DNA of 64,000 nt from Paenibacillus sp. 1011MAR3C5. Lineage in GTDB: Bacteria > Bacillota > Bacilli > Paenibacillales > Paenibacillaceae. The stretch covers positions 744,001 through 808,000 of the forward strand of contig NZ_QZCF01000002.1 in NCBI RefSeq assembly GCF_003591485.1, given 5' to 3'. The notes under the pieces were generated by a model. It was given only the letters and a program-made list of their open reading frames with translations, was not told the DNA's origin and did not search any database. This document shows, in pieces, positions 18,141 to 26,984 of this stretch. The number at the start of each line of letters is the position of its first letter. Position 1 is the stretch's first letter. The position numbers and the translations under genes are program-made.

Positions 18141-18610
18141 TGGAAAATAGGATCCTCAAGGATGCCCTTTCCATCATTGCAGACTGTAAGAGACAAACCA
18201 ACGATATTTGGGATGCTCATTTTGGAGCAGCAGCAATTGCCAGTTACTTTTCATTCGAGAATACCATACCGGGACGATCCTGGATTGGCTATCGCGTTTC
18301 GGAAGTGAAAAGAATAACGATCGATGAGAATGACCCGTTTCCTTCTATTGGAAATACGGAACAGCTGTCAGCATTCATACTAAATGAACTAGCTTCATTT
18401 CAGACCATATTCAGAGCGGAAGCTCATCATGATCTCATCGGACACGCTCTAACCTACTCACATGCGTTGAATATTTTATACGATCTTGGCCATATCACGT
18501 ATTGGGATTTCGGCCACGTCTTTAAGTTTCCGTTCAGCTTTTATAATCATCTCAACCGGCTATCCGTTCAAATGCCTAAGGCGGAGGACAATTTTCGTTA
18601 TCTTGTTTAA
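18140..18610 (+). CDS. Hypothetical protein, 156 aa
   Basis: This soluble, His- and aromatic-rich protein has no signal peptide and no recognised motif. Notable segments are DIWDAHFGAAAIASYFSFE and AEAHHDLIGHALTYSHALNI, with the charged HH pair. ATG 18140 overlaps the stop of the PPOX gene (TAATG), so it is translated from the same message. A catalytic or partner role for the flavoprotein is possible but not shown. Confidence 0.65.
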   Translation: MENRILKDALSIIADCKRQTNDIWDAHFGAAAIASYFSFENTIPGRSWIGYRVSEVKRITIDENDPFPSIGNTEQLSAFILNELASFQTIFRAEAHHDLIGHALTYSHALNILYDLGHITYWDFGHVFKFPFSFYNHLNRLSVQMPKAEDNFRYLV

Positions 18611-18681
18611 AGGACAGGATTCCTGGAATATATCATCGAATTGGTATGGGATATCAGGAAGAAATGAAATGAGGAAATCAC

Positions 18682-19743
18682 ATGGCTTTTATGCAAGGAA
18701 TAGAACTATGCAAAAGATTTCATGATGAATGTATTGAACCTTTGCTTGCAAGACAATTCCCAAGTTTATTATACACATCGTCACTAATCGGTCCAGGAAG
18801 CGAAGTACTTGGCTTTGATACTGAAATGTCAATGGATCATGATTGGGGACCAAGAGTTGTATTGTTTCTTCAGGCCAAGAATATGGATTTGGCAAAGGAT
18901 ATCCAAAACGTAATAAATACCCATTGCCCTCAACGGTTTTACGGGTTCCATGTTGACTTGAATCAAACGGTAATTACATCACTGGCTCAATTCCTTCAAT
19001 TAAAGCTTGCAATAGATGTTGAGAAGGAGCTTGAAGCCCTAGATTGGTTGACGTTCCCTTCGCAAGTTTTGGCTGAAGTTGTTGGCGGTGAGATCTTTCG
19101 CGATGATGGCGGGCAGCTTACCAGGATTCGTACGGAGTTCATGTACTATCCTCACGATGTATGGTTATATATGATGGCTTCTGTTTGGAATAGGATCGGA
19201 CAAGAAGAACACTTGATGCTAAGAGCAGGGTATATAGGAGATGAGCTTGGATCTTCGGTCATTGGTTCAAGATTGGTTAGAGATATTATGAACTTATGCT
19301 TCTTAATGGAACGCCGATATGCACCATATCCCAAGTGGTTTGGAACTGCATTCAAAACGTTGGATTGTGCAAGTGAGTTGCTGAGCGTTTTGCATGCCGT
19401 TCAATCATCTATGACATGGAGAGAGCGAGAGAGTTCCTTATGCAGAGCCTATGAGATCTTAGCTCGTATGCATAATCGTCTAGGTATTTCCGAAACGGTA
19501 TCCGAACAGGTTTCTCCCTTTTATGAACGGCCATACAACGTGATCCATGGCTCTGCTGTTGCAAATTCAATCATTAGTCAAATTACAGATCCCATGTTAT
19601 GTAAGTTGTCGCAAAAACGATTAGTAGGTGGTATCGATCAAGTTTCAGATAATACGGATTTTATCTCGCTGAGTCAGTGGTGTCAGCAGCCTACGGAAAA
19701 AAGTGTTATGCGAGATTTGTATAACAAGATTTTGGAGTCGTAA
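18682..19743 (+). CDS. DUF4037 protein, nucleotidyltransferase-like
   Basis: This 353-aa protein opens with a segment matching DUF4037: SSLIGPGSEVLGFDTEMSMD followed by HDWGPRVVLF. That resembles the GS...D-D active-site strand of the polymerase-beta nucleotidyltransferase fold. The remainder is helical (WLTFPSQVLAEVVGGEIFRD, YMMASVWNRIGQEEHLMLR). ATGAGGAAATCAC precedes ATG 18682. The substrate is unknown. Confidence 0.8.
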   Translation: MAFMQGIELCKRFHDECIEPLLARQFPSLLYTSSLIGPGSEVLGFDTEMSMDHDWGPRVVLFLQAKNMDLAKDIQNVINTHCPQRFYGFHVDLNQTVITSLAQFLQLKLAIDVEKELEALDWLTFPSQVLAEVVGGEIFRDDGGQLTRIRTEFMYYPHDVWLYMMASVWNRIGQEEHLMLRAGYIGDELGSSVIGSRLVRDIMNLCFLMERRYAPYPKWFGTAFKTLDCASELLSVLHAVQSSMTWRERESSLCRAYEILARMHNRLGISETVSEQVSPFYERPYNVIHGSAVANSIISQITDPMLCKLSQKRLVGGIDQVSDNTDFISLSQWCQQPTEKSVMRDLYNKILES

Positions 19744-19778
19744 CCGTTATGACTCGCAAATACCTTACCCGATGGAAC

Positions 19779-19800
19779 AGCGTACTCAGTACGCTTTTTT
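19779..19800 (+). terminator. Terminator after the DUF4037 gene
   Basis: AGCGTAC-TCA-GTACGCT (19779-19795) is followed directly by T residues to 19800. Confidence 0.8.
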
Positions 19801-19883
19801 GCATTCTTAATTTTGGGGATAATAACAACTTTTTCATTATCCTTTTCGTCTAGAGATTAGTGCTACAAAGAGGGGGACTGTCG

Positions 19884-20069
19884 ATGATTGTAGTAGCGAT
19901 ATTGCTAATCATGGGATTTTCTTTTGTTGGGCGTTCGCGGATGGTGCGGAATGAAAATAGCGATACGTTCTTATGGATGGGATGGCTAATTGTAGCAATG
20001 GCCTTATTTCTTGTTTTGTTTTTGGTGATGGGCAATCTGCAAGAAGCTGCGCATCGTGCTGGGCATTGA
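19884..20069 (+). CDS. Small two-TM membrane protein
   Basis: This 61-aa hydrophobic protein has two helices at about 1-18 and 32-52, separated by a polar turn (GRSRMVRNENSDTF), and a short charged tail. ATG 19884 follows GAGGGGGACTGTCG; the longer reading from TTG 19860 covers that site. The family was not recognised. Confidence 0.55.
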   Translation: MIVVAILLIMGFSFVGRSRMVRNENSDTFLWMGWLIVAMALFLVLFLVMGNLQEAAHRAGH

Positions 20070-20112
20070 GATAAGCGAAACTAATTTGTTCTTTAAAGAG
20101 GGGTTTTGAAGC

Positions 20113-20586
20113 ATGAAGTATCTTGCAGGTCTGTTGTTAGTTGCGCTAATCAGTTGTTCTGCGGTCGGTCTTGAGCAGGAGGAAAAGCCGGCTGCATTTG
20201 ATTTTGTGTTTTCGTATGGCGTTGCGAACAAGAACGTACTGGATACACTTCAAGGTACATATACCAAAGATCTTGTTAAGAAAGGCACCAGCACGACTGA
20301 GCTGAGCTTAACCGAAAACGAAAAAAATCAAGTGCATACGTTAATGAAAGAAATCGGATTATTTGGCTATCCGAACGAAGTCGAAGGAATGAACATTAAA
20401 CCGTCTTCTGGTTACACTTTTCAAATCTTTCTTAACGGCAAGGAGCAAAACATTCATTGGAAAGGCGAATTCAATGAAACCAAGACTCATAGGGAGTTCA
20501 AACGACTGACGGATACGATTATAGAGATAATTAGAAACAATGAGGCTTATCAAGCAATGCCCAAGAGTGACGGCTATTATGAGTAA
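20113..20586 (+). CDS. Hypothetical lipoprotein
   Basis: This 157-aa protein has an export signal ending in a lipobox-like LISC (Cys about residue 15). A mature part of mixed strands and helices follows (SSGYTFQIFLNGKEQNIHWK, REFKRLTDTIIEIIRNNEAY). It is predicted to be anchored to the outer face of the membrane. The family was not recognised. AAAGAGGGGTTTTGAAGC precedes ATG 20113. A second small lipoprotein gene follows. Confidence 0.65.
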   Translation: MKYLAGLLLVALISCSAVGLEQEEKPAAFDFVFSYGVANKNVLDTLQGTYTKDLVKKGTSTTELSLTENEKNQVHTLMKEIGLFGYPNEVEGMNIKPSSGYTFQIFLNGKEQNIHWKGEFNETKTHREFKRLTDTIIEIIRNNEAYQAMPKSDGYYE

Positions 20587-20613
20587 AAGCTTGCGTGATG
20601 AGGAGCAATGAGG

Positions 20614-21015
20614 ATGAAAACTTGGATACTAATGATATGTTCTGCTTTAGTGCTAGCCGGATGCAGCGCAAACCCGGGAAAGTTGGATAAGCAGAAGAAC
20701 TCATCCCAGTTCAACATAGGGAATCCAACCCCTCAAGAGGTGTTAGAAGGAAAACCAGATGCCAACATTATGATGCATCAAGATATCGTACTTATTGAGG
20801 GTGTAGATTGGGTGAATGAGGAAGAGCTAACAAAGGACGAATTGCTGCTAGAGATTTCCATGCAAACCGATGATGCAGCCAAGTTTGAAAACGGTGCAGC
20901 GAATCAATTACCTGTCGGGACGAAAGTAGTATATCGCGTGAAAGAACGTGGAGATATCTTAATTGCAGAAACGGATAAGGGTGATGTAAGATATTACAAG
21001 TTAGTTGAAGGATAG
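20614..21015 (+). CDS. Hypothetical lipoprotein
   Basis: This 133-aa protein has a clear lipoprotein signal (ICSALVLAGCSAN, lipobox LAGC). The mature part is acidic, with VLIEGVDWVNEEELTKDELL and LPVGTKVVYRVKERGDILIA. ATG 20614 fits the GAGGAG site better than the in-frame ATG 20608. The family was not recognised. It lies 21 nt after the preceding lipoprotein gene, probably in one transcript. Confidence 0.65.
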   Translation: MKTWILMICSALVLAGCSANPGKLDKQKNSSQFNIGNPTPQEVLEGKPDANIMMHQDIVLIEGVDWVNEEELTKDELLLEISMQTDDAAKFENGAANQLPVGTKVVYRVKERGDILIAETDKGDVRYYKLVEG

Positions 21016-21144
21016 CCGGCCGAAGCAAATCAATTGGATGACATGCAAATAAGCAAAAAGATAAAGCGCATTTTTCCATGTCAATGATAATATGAATATC
21101 TGGTCATATCGGACATTCAATATCATAGTTGGAGGGAACGACTG

Positions 21145-21654
21145 ATGAAGCTGTTTCATTTTAGCGAAGAATCGAACATTCCGTTTTTTGAACCAAGGAA
21201 GATCTATGATCAGAGTGAAGCAAAGGTGTGGGCGATTGACGAGTATCACGCACCACATTATTTTTTTCCGAGAGATTGTCCTCGCATATGCTTATGGACC
21301 AATGAAGAAACATCGAATAGGGATAGTGAGAAATTCTTCGGAATGTCTGCTTCACGCCGGATGGTCGCGATCGAGACGAGATGGTATGAACGATTGAGAA
21401 CGGGACATATCTACCGGTATACGTTTGATCCGGATTCCTTCAGGGAAGAGGATGGGAATGCGGGGTATTATGTGTCTAATCAAAAAGTAATGCCACATTC
21501 GGTGGAGCGGGTGGAGGATCTGTTTAATGCCATTCTGGACGAAGGGATTGAGGTTTGGGTCACACCTTCATTAATTCCAATGAGAGATAGAGTGCTAGAG
21601 TCGACGATTGCTTTCTCTATGATTCGAATGCGTAATGCGCAGGAGCTTGGCTAG
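21145..21654 (+). CDS. DUF6886-like protein
   Basis: This 169-aa soluble protein begins MKLFHFSEESNIPFFEPR and contains VWAIDEYHAPHYFFPRDCPR, which I associate with the DUF6886 family of Bacillota. The C-terminal half has VEDLFNAILDEGIEVWVTPS. The function is unknown. TTGGAGGGAACGACTG precedes ATG 21145. Confidence 0.7.
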   Translation: MKLFHFSEESNIPFFEPRKIYDQSEAKVWAIDEYHAPHYFFPRDCPRICLWTNEETSNRDSEKFFGMSASRRMVAIETRWYERLRTGHIYRYTFDPDSFREEDGNAGYYVSNQKVMPHSVERVEDLFNAILDEGIEVWVTPSLIPMRDRVLESTIAFSMIRMRNAQELG

Positions 21655-21690
21655 ACTTAAGCGAGACCAAATAAGTGCGGAGGTGATAGG

Positions 21691-22251
21691 TTGGAGATTG
21701 TATTTATTCGCCATGGGCATGGGGAGCATCTTGTCGATTATCCAAATCAACTCAATATATTGCATCCTGGTCTGACCGAATATGGGAGAATGCAAGTCAT
21801 GGATTTAAAAGATCGAGTTGTAATTGGTTCAGATGATTTGGTCGTAGCCAGTCCGACGAAGCGCACCATTGAAACTGCACAAGTCTTATTAGACAGCAGT
21901 CATTTTTTTATTTCAGCAGCGATAGGCCCTCGCATGTTCCCGCAAATGTATGACACGCCCAGCCTTTTGTGCGATTTGTCTTATACCGTTGAAGAGATAA
22001 AACGATTATATCCCACCATCCCCATACTCGAGTGTTGTGTACAGGGCGGAGAAGGCATTAATAAGTTAAGGCAGCAAGATTTCGAAAAATTAGCTACTGA
22101 CTTTATTAATGTATGCCGAGAAAGGACGAAACGTCTCTTAATTATTTCCCATGATGGGACGATAAGTAATTACAGGGTATATTTTGGCGAGAAGGAATTA
22201 ACCCGGAAGGATTTTCTTGGTGAAGCCGGAATGTATCAAACTACTATCTGA
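21691..22251 (+). CDS. Histidine phosphatase superfamily protein
   Basis: This 186-aa phosphoglycerate-mutase-like phosphatase has the catalytic motif IRHGHGEH at residues 6-13 and a second His in LLIISHDGTISNY. It also shows DLVVASPTKRTIETAQVLL. It probably hydrolyses a small phosphate ester. The start is TTG 21691 after GGAGGTGATAGG. Confidence 0.85.
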   Translation: MEIVFIRHGHGEHLVDYPNQLNILHPGLTEYGRMQVMDLKDRVVIGSDDLVVASPTKRTIETAQVLLDSSHFFISAAIGPRMFPQMYDTPSLLCDLSYTVEEIKRLYPTIPILECCVQGGEGINKLRQQDFEKLATDFINVCRERTKRLLIISHDGTISNYRVYFGEKELTRKDFLGEAGMYQTTI

Positions 22252-22268
22252 AATAGGGACGTGTATCA

Positions 22269-22775
22269 ATGGAAGCCAAGACGCAGGCCACACAAGACAA
22301 TCAGCCTTACCCGCAATTAATCTCTGGATTAGGAGGATGGCTGGTACTGATTCAGATTGGCCTCTATGTCACCATGCTTATGTTGATTTTTCAACTGATG
22401 AGCACGGTCAACATATTTGGAGATGGGACATGGGAGCTTTTCACAGATAAAAGCTCAATGATATATCACTCCATGTGGAAACCGCTCATATTGTTTGAAA
22501 TCATCTATAATGTTTTGTTTTTTGCGTTTTGCATTTTTATTCTAGTATGTTTTTATAGCAAAAAAGCGATTTTGCCGCGTTTGATGATCATTTACTTTGG
22601 CCTTAGCTTATTAGTCGGCATTGTTGATTATATCCTTCTGATGCAAATCCCGTTTGCTCGCGAGTTGGAGGATGGCGGTTCGATCCGGGATATGATAAGA
22701 GCGGCAGTCACATTCCTGATCTGGATTCCTTATTTTATTAGATCGGTTCGTGTTAAACATACATTTATTCACTAA
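22269..22775 (+). CDS. DUF2569 membrane protein
   Basis: This 168-aa protein has four hydrophobic segments. LISGLGGWLVLIQIGLYV at about residues 18-35 is the DUF2569 hallmark, followed by VLFFAFCIFILVCFYSKK, LIVGIV-like and IWIPYFIRSVRVKHTF segments. It is an integral membrane protein of unknown function. ATG 22269 lies 17 nt after the phosphatase gene. Confidence 0.8.
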   Translation: MEAKTQATQDNQPYPQLISGLGGWLVLIQIGLYVTMLMLIFQLMSTVNIFGDGTWELFTDKSSMIYHSMWKPLILFEIIYNVLFFAFCIFILVCFYSKKAILPRLMIIYFGLSLLVGIVDYILLMQIPFARELEDGGSIRDMIRAAVTFLIWIPYFIRSVRVKHTFIH

Positions 22776-22836
22776 AACAATTCGGACAGAGAATCTTCAA
22801 AATTTACTTGATTCTGGATAATATTTGGATTATGGT

Positions 22837-22867
22837 GGGAGAAGAAATCGCTTCTCTCCCTTTTTTT
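22837..22867 (+). terminator. Probable terminator after the DUF2569 gene
   Basis: GGGAGAAG pairs with CTTCTCTCCC, with a bulge, over 22837-22860. Seven T residues follow. Confidence 0.65.
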
Positions 22868-23036
22868 ATTTTACAGGAGAGTTACATGAATGTAGCTTTT
22901 CGCGCAATTAAACGAGAACGTCTTCCTCCAAACCTTAACTCCTACATGACATCATATCGAACTCCAGCATAAGCATTGAAAAACGATCATACGTTACCAT
23001 TTTGAAGAATTCATCTAACATAATAAATAATTTAGG

Positions 23037-23612
23037 GTGATGACAGTGTACCAGTTTTCAGAATTGGAAGGAAAGCGTGTTCGACTCGTTCCACTAGGGG
23101 AGGAGCATATTTTGCCGCTTTATGTGTGCTCAAGAGATCCGCAGATTTGGACTCATTTCCCTTATCGTATAGCAAACGTAGAAGACATGCGAGCATTTGT
23201 ACTACAAGCATTGGAAATGAGAGAGCGTAATGAGCAATTTCCGTATGCGGTGTATGACAAGGAATTGGAGACAATTGTAGGTTCTACAAGGTTCTTGCGC
23301 ATCTCAGAGAGCCATCATAATTTGAATATTGGAACGACGTGGTATTCTCCTGCCGTATGGAGAACAAGGGTCAATACAGAATGCAAATTTTTGATGCTCC
23401 AGCATGCTTTTGCAGAGCTTAAGGTCATCAGAGTTGAAATCGTCACGTCGACGGATAATGTGAGATCACAGCAAGCTATTGAGCGTTTAGGTGCGACTAG
23501 AGAAGGAGTGCTTCGAAAAAAGTACTACAACTTGGATTACATCATTTATAGTATTCTGTCGCAAGAATGGCCGCATATTCATAGGAAGCTGGAGCAGTAC
23601 CTAGCCGAGTAA
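23037..23612 (+). CDS. GNAT N-acetyltransferase, RimJ/RimL type
   Basis: This 191-aa protein starts with GKRVRLVPLGEEHILPLY. It contains VGSTRFLRISESHHNLNIG and the C-terminal VTSTDNVRSQQAIERLGATR and EGVLRKKYYNLDY typical of RimJ/RimL-type acetyltransferases. It probably acetylates an amino group of a protein or small molecule. The start is uncertain among GTG 23037, ATG 23040 and GTG 23046, all near AGGGTGATG. Confidence 0.85.
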   Translation: MMTVYQFSELEGKRVRLVPLGEEHILPLYVCSRDPQIWTHFPYRIANVEDMRAFVLQALEMRERNEQFPYAVYDKELETIVGSTRFLRISESHHNLNIGTTWYSPAVWRTRVNTECKFLMLQHAFAELKVIRVEIVTSTDNVRSQQAIERLGATREGVLRKKYYNLDYIIYSILSQEWPHIHRKLEQYLAE

Positions 23613-23649
23613 AAAGTCCAAAGGTCAACTTTTAAAGGGGGGGACAGCA

Positions 23650-24243
23650 TTGGTTAAAAGATGCATAGGGTGTGTAGTATGCTTTATTTCCCTTCTCATT
23701 TCATTTGGTCCAAACCATATATACGCAACAAGCTGGGTAAGTCTTCAACCTGAAGAGGTGGTACAACGATCCTCTGTAATCGTCCAAGGTTCATATGTAT
23801 TTGAGGATGGAGTTCAAAGACAGGATACGATGTGGCGGGGTTATCGCTTTAAAGTTGAAAAGATTTATCGCGGGACAGTTAAAGCCTCAATTGAAGCCGG
23901 TATTGAATCCAATGATATTGGGTGGGTCCAAGATGTTCAGGTAGAAGGCAGCAGCTTTGTCTTATTTTTAGAGAGGTCAAAGAACTCCAGCATGCTTGTA
24001 CCTGTAGCTGGCCCTAATGGAATGATTCGCATCAAAAATGGTGTCATCACTCATAGCGATAAAGCAGCTAGCGCGTATTATACTGATTTTTTGAAGCAGA
24101 CCAAAAGCAAACCGCCTCTTCCAGTTGGTACGGTCAAGACGGGACCCGCCATATATTGGGTTCTTGGTTTAGTGTTTCTTATATTAAGTTTCATAATTTA
24201 TCTATACGTCAGAAGGTCAAGGGTTAAGAAAAATCATATCTAG
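23650..24243 (+). CDS. Exported, C-terminally membrane-anchored hypothetical protein
   Basis: This 197-aa protein has an N-terminal signal peptide (IGCVVCFISLLISFGPNHIYA). An extracytoplasmic strand-rich part follows (WRGYRFKVEKIYRGTVK, SSFVLFLERSKNSSMLVPVA), and then a TM helix at about 167-187 and a basic cytoplasmic tail. The layout resembles surface-anchored proteins of unknown function. TTG 23650 follows a G-rich ribosome binding site at 23636-23643. Confidence 0.65.
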   Translation: MVKRCIGCVVCFISLLISFGPNHIYATSWVSLQPEEVVQRSSVIVQGSYVFEDGVQRQDTMWRGYRFKVEKIYRGTVKASIEAGIESNDIGWVQDVQVEGSSFVLFLERSKNSSMLVPVAGPNGMIRIKNGVITHSDKAASAYYTDFLKQTKSKPPLPVGTVKTGPAIYWVLGLVFLILSFIIYLYVRRSRVKKNHI

Positions 24244-24266
24244 ACCTTTCAGAGGAGGCATCTTCG

Positions 24267-24596
24267 ATTAAATTACTATTCCTATTCAGTAGAAATAAAT
24301 GGCGGAGCTTAACTGCTGAGAAGATATTCAGCGCATATCCCATGTATGATGTTAGATCCGCTGGTACAGAAGAAAATGCCCGAATTAAGGTTACTTCGGG
24401 TCATATTGGATGGGCTGACCTAATATTTGTGATGGAGACTAAGCATAGCAGAAGGCTTAGGTCCAAGTTCAATGATGAAGTTGCAGATAAACCAATCATT
24501 AGGCTGGATATCCCAGATGATTACAAGTACATGGACGAAGAATTGATAGAGTTGTTAAAGTCAAGAGTGTCAGAGTATATCGAATTGCCAGACTAG
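24267..24596 (+). CDS. Low-molecular-weight protein tyrosine phosphatase homologue, ATT start, catalytic Cys lost
   Basis: The frame reads KLLFLFSRNKWRSLTAEKIF, then VRSAGTEENARIKVTSGHI and a C-terminal DIPDDYKYMDEELIELLKSR. This is the full length of COG4551-type phosphatases (about 109 aa). AGAGGAGG at 24251-24258 is followed after 8 nt by ATT 24267; the first ATG is codon 26, beyond the active-site loop. The loop CSRNKWRS is expected, but the sequence has FSRNKWRS, so the nucleophilic Cys is Phe. Each change could be a single G-to-T. It is either a decaying gene or an inactive binding protein. Confidence 0.7.
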   Translation: MKLLFLFSRNKWRSLTAEKIFSAYPMYDVRSAGTEENARIKVTSGHIGWADLIFVMETKHSRRLRSKFNDEVADKPIIRLDIPDDYKYMDEELIELLKSRVSEYIELPD

Positions 24597-24668
24597 TTCT
24601 TAATGACGGTTGAAGTGCTGGCGGTTGGCAAATCGGTTGTCGACCTCAGAGGAGAGGAGCCTATAGTT

Positions 24669-25247
24669 GTGAATATAGAGAATGATCATATCTTATTGAT
24701 GCCCCGGCTGGAAACGGAAAGAACCATTTTGCGTAAAATTTCGCTCGAGGATGCGGCAGACATGTTTGAATATTGCTCAGATGACGAAGTCTCGCAATAT
24801 ACAACTTGGAATAGCCATCAGTCTATTGAGGATACACGTGCTTTTATTCAATATATATTGAATAAATATGACCAACAGCAGCTTGCGCCATGGGGCATAG
24901 AGGACAAAGCAACAGGCAAATTCATCGGCTCCTGCGGCTATGTCGATTGGGTTCCCAATCATGCCAGGGGTGAATTAGCTTACGCCTTATCGAGATCATA
25001 TTGGAATCGGGGCTATATGACCGAGATTGTAAAAAGGCTGATAGAGATCGGATTTGAGAAAATGGGATTGGTTCGAATTGAGGCTCGTTGTTTAACTGCG
25101 AATATCGGTTCTGCGAGAGTAATGGAGAAGTCTGGTTTGATTTACGAGGGAACGATGAGCAAGGTCGTCTTTTGCAAGGGCGCCCATCACGATTTGAAGC
25201 TTTATGCTCTAGTAAAGGATAATCAAGATTTATTTGATCTGCATTGA
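24669..25247 (+). CDS. GNAT N-acetyltransferase, RimJ/RimL type
   Basis: RLETERTILRKISLEDAADM opens the domain. The acetyl-CoA region is ELAYALSRSYWNRGYMTEIV, followed by RIEARCLTANIGSARVMEKS and GLIYEGTM. GTG 24669 is chosen because GGAGAGGAG lies about 9 nt before it and the protein then starts close to the domain edge. The frame is open further to ATG 24603, which lacks a ribosome binding site. The product is 192 aa. The substrate is unknown. Confidence 0.85.
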   Translation: MNIENDHILLMPRLETERTILRKISLEDAADMFEYCSDDEVSQYTTWNSHQSIEDTRAFIQYILNKYDQQQLAPWGIEDKATGKFIGSCGYVDWVPNHARGELAYALSRSYWNRGYMTEIVKRLIEIGFEKMGLVRIEARCLTANIGSARVMEKSGLIYEGTMSKVVFCKGAHHDLKLYALVKDNQDLFDLH

Positions 25248-25295
25248 CTTTGAAATCAAGTTTATGAAATCGTCAAAGAGCAAGGGGTTAACGAA

Positions 25296-25955
25296 ATGAA
25301 GTCTCCCGCCAAACCAACGATTAAAGGTATTATCTTCGATATGGATAACACGCTGCTCCGCTCTTCTATTGATTTTCACTCTATGAAGAGGGATACCTAT
25401 CACTATCTGGTTGAGTCCCAATTCTTGCCGCCTGATTGGAATCTGGATCAGCATACGACTTCAACGATCATCACAGAAGCGATTTCTACCAATAAAATGG
25501 GACCCGAACACCTCCGCAAGATGTGGGATATAGCGAAAAAGTATGAAGTGGACGGAATGCGCGGAGCCAAACTTGAGAAAGGCGTCGTAGATTTTTTGAA
25601 TGAAATACGAGGTGTGTATAACTTGGCAGTGGTCACAAATAATGCTGTGGAAGCAGCCGAAACAGCGCTTCGCGATAATGATATTCTCCCTTACTTCGAC
25701 CTCGTTGTTGGCAGGGAGAGAATGAACCGGGTTAAGCCTTCTCCCGATGGTTTTCTATATGTGTTGCAGCAGTTTAAGAAGACAACCCCACAGGAATGGA
25801 TATCGGTAGGTGACGCCTGGATTGATGGCAAGGCATCCATTGCCGCTGGAATCCCTTTTGTAGCCTATAACGGCGATTCTGATAAAATGAAACAACACGG
25901 TGTAGTACCTTGTGGGGAGATATCAGATATTAGAGAGCTAAAACGCTTTTTATAA
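25296..25955 (+). CDS. HAD superfamily hydrolase, subfamily IA
   Basis: All four HAD motifs are present in 219 aa: IIFDMDNTLLR (motif I, about 12-22), VVTNN (II), the Lys in RVKPSPDGF (III) and GDAWIDGKAS (IV). The insert after motif I is helical, as in subfamily IA phosphatases. The substrate cannot be assigned. ATG 25296 follows AAGGGGTTAACGA. Confidence 0.87.
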   Translation: MKSPAKPTIKGIIFDMDNTLLRSSIDFHSMKRDTYHYLVESQFLPPDWNLDQHTTSTIITEAISTNKMGPEHLRKMWDIAKKYEVDGMRGAKLEKGVVDFLNEIRGVYNLAVVTNNAVEAAETALRDNDILPYFDLVVGRERMNRVKPSPDGFLYVLQQFKKTTPQEWISVGDAWIDGKASIAAGIPFVAYNGDSDKMKQHGVVPCGEISDIRELKRFL

Positions 25956-25990
25956 TAACTAACTGAAAGTATAATATTTGGTAATGCGAT

Positions 25991-26013
25991 ATCGTTTTGG
26001 ATAACCAAACGAT
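25991..26013 (+). terminator. Weak hairpin after the HAD gene
   Basis: ATCGTTTTGG-ATAA-CCAAACGAT (25991-26013) can form a stem with one bulge, followed by GCTTCTT. The poor T-run makes termination uncertain. Confidence 0.35.
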
Positions 26014-26138
26014 GCTTCTTAACGTCTATAAAGTAGTAAATGAAAATGGCTGAAGTCGAAAGAAAAGTTGCAGTGTGGAGATTTGTGGACATTGACCAGT
26101 GTTCCATACTTTCCCTGCGGTGAAAGTAGGTGGAGAAA

Positions 26139-26630
26139 ATGTTAGTGAAGCCGCCCCTTTATAGCAGTAGACTCATTTATGGATGTGTATGGTTTATGGC
26201 GTTCTGTGTACTCGTCGGATCTGACAATTATCAATCGATTTATCAAAGCATATCGGCGGATCAAATCCAAGGTGTCCAGATGAGCAAAGCTGTATATACG
26301 GATAAGGATGCCGGAGCGTCTGTTCATTTTGAGCGGTTAGAGCTTGGCGAAGAAGAAGTAGGGAAGCTTGTTGAATGGATTAATTCGGTGCCGGATTCCG
26401 ATATAACGGAGGTTCAGAGCTTTACAGGGAGTATCAAGGCAGCTATCACGCTTACTATTACGCCAGCGAAGACGATTCGGATTCAGTATGTTAAGGATCA
26501 TATCTATATTGAGCGGACAGATACGAGGTACTATCCGGTTAAATATATGATTAAGCATAGCGAGCTGAAGGATTTTTTTGACGATTATCTTAAAGGTTTT
26601 TATTTCGGCAAGTACTCAGTAGATGCATAA
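26139..26630 (+). CDS. Hypothetical protein with N-terminal membrane segment
   Basis: This 163-aa protein has a hydrophobic helix at about 13-30 (LIYGCVWFMAFCVLVG). An extracytoplasmic domain follows, with HFERLELGEEEVGKLVEWIN and SIKAAITLTITPAKTIRIQY. It is probably membrane-anchored or exported. The family was not recognised. ATG 26139 is chosen over GTG 26130, which overlaps the AGGTGGAG site. A small membrane-protein gene follows 21 nt later. Confidence 0.6.
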   Translation: MLVKPPLYSSRLIYGCVWFMAFCVLVGSDNYQSIYQSISADQIQGVQMSKAVYTDKDAGASVHFERLELGEEEVGKLVEWINSVPDSDITEVQSFTGSIKAAITLTITPAKTIRIQYVKDHIYIERTDTRYYPVKYMIKHSELKDFFDDYLKGFYFGKYSVDA

Positions 26631-26651
26631 TATAGGAAAAAGGAGAATTAT

Positions 26652-26951
26652 ATGCATAGAAGAACGGTTGGCGTTGTCTTTATTATAATCGCTGCTTTCT
26701 TATACGGTGTTCGCTATCTCTCTGCTGCTATATACGGCTCGAATATCAGCGCATGGAGCAAGGAACGATTCGCAAACCTGTTAACGTATGTGGGAGGCGG
26801 CCCTTTGGTTTTAAGCTGGATTGCCTTGATCGTTGGCATTGGCTTATTTCTACCTGATGTTAGAAAGGTAATCAAGAAACAATTAAATGTTATAGAAGAA
26901 AATTGGGAGGTAGCGGATACCATTGTGAAGCAAAATAAAGAGCAAAGGTAG
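26652..26951 (+). CDS. Small two-TM membrane protein
   Basis: This 99-aa protein has hydrophobic helices at about 5-27 and 48-67 (GPLVLSWIALIVGIGLFL). A charged C-terminal tail of about 30 residues follows (KQLNVIEENWEVADTIVK). The family was not recognised. AAAAAGGAGAATTAT precedes ATG 26652. Confidence 0.6.
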   Translation: MHRRTVGVVFIIIAAFLYGVRYLSAAIYGSNISAWSKERFANLLTYVGGGPLVLSWIALIVGIGLFLPDVRKVIKKQLNVIEENWEVADTIVKQNKEQR

Positions 26952-26984
26952 CAATAACTGCACCTACACGAATATGGAAGATGG

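Noticed and set aside
22886..22972. 28-codon frame after AGGAGAG (MNVAFRAIKRERL...)
   Set aside because: Has a ribosome binding site but is too short to identify. Possibly a deleted gene's start.
26046..26129. 27-aa frame upstream of the 26139 gene
   Set aside because: No ribosome binding site and no homology seen. Probably random.
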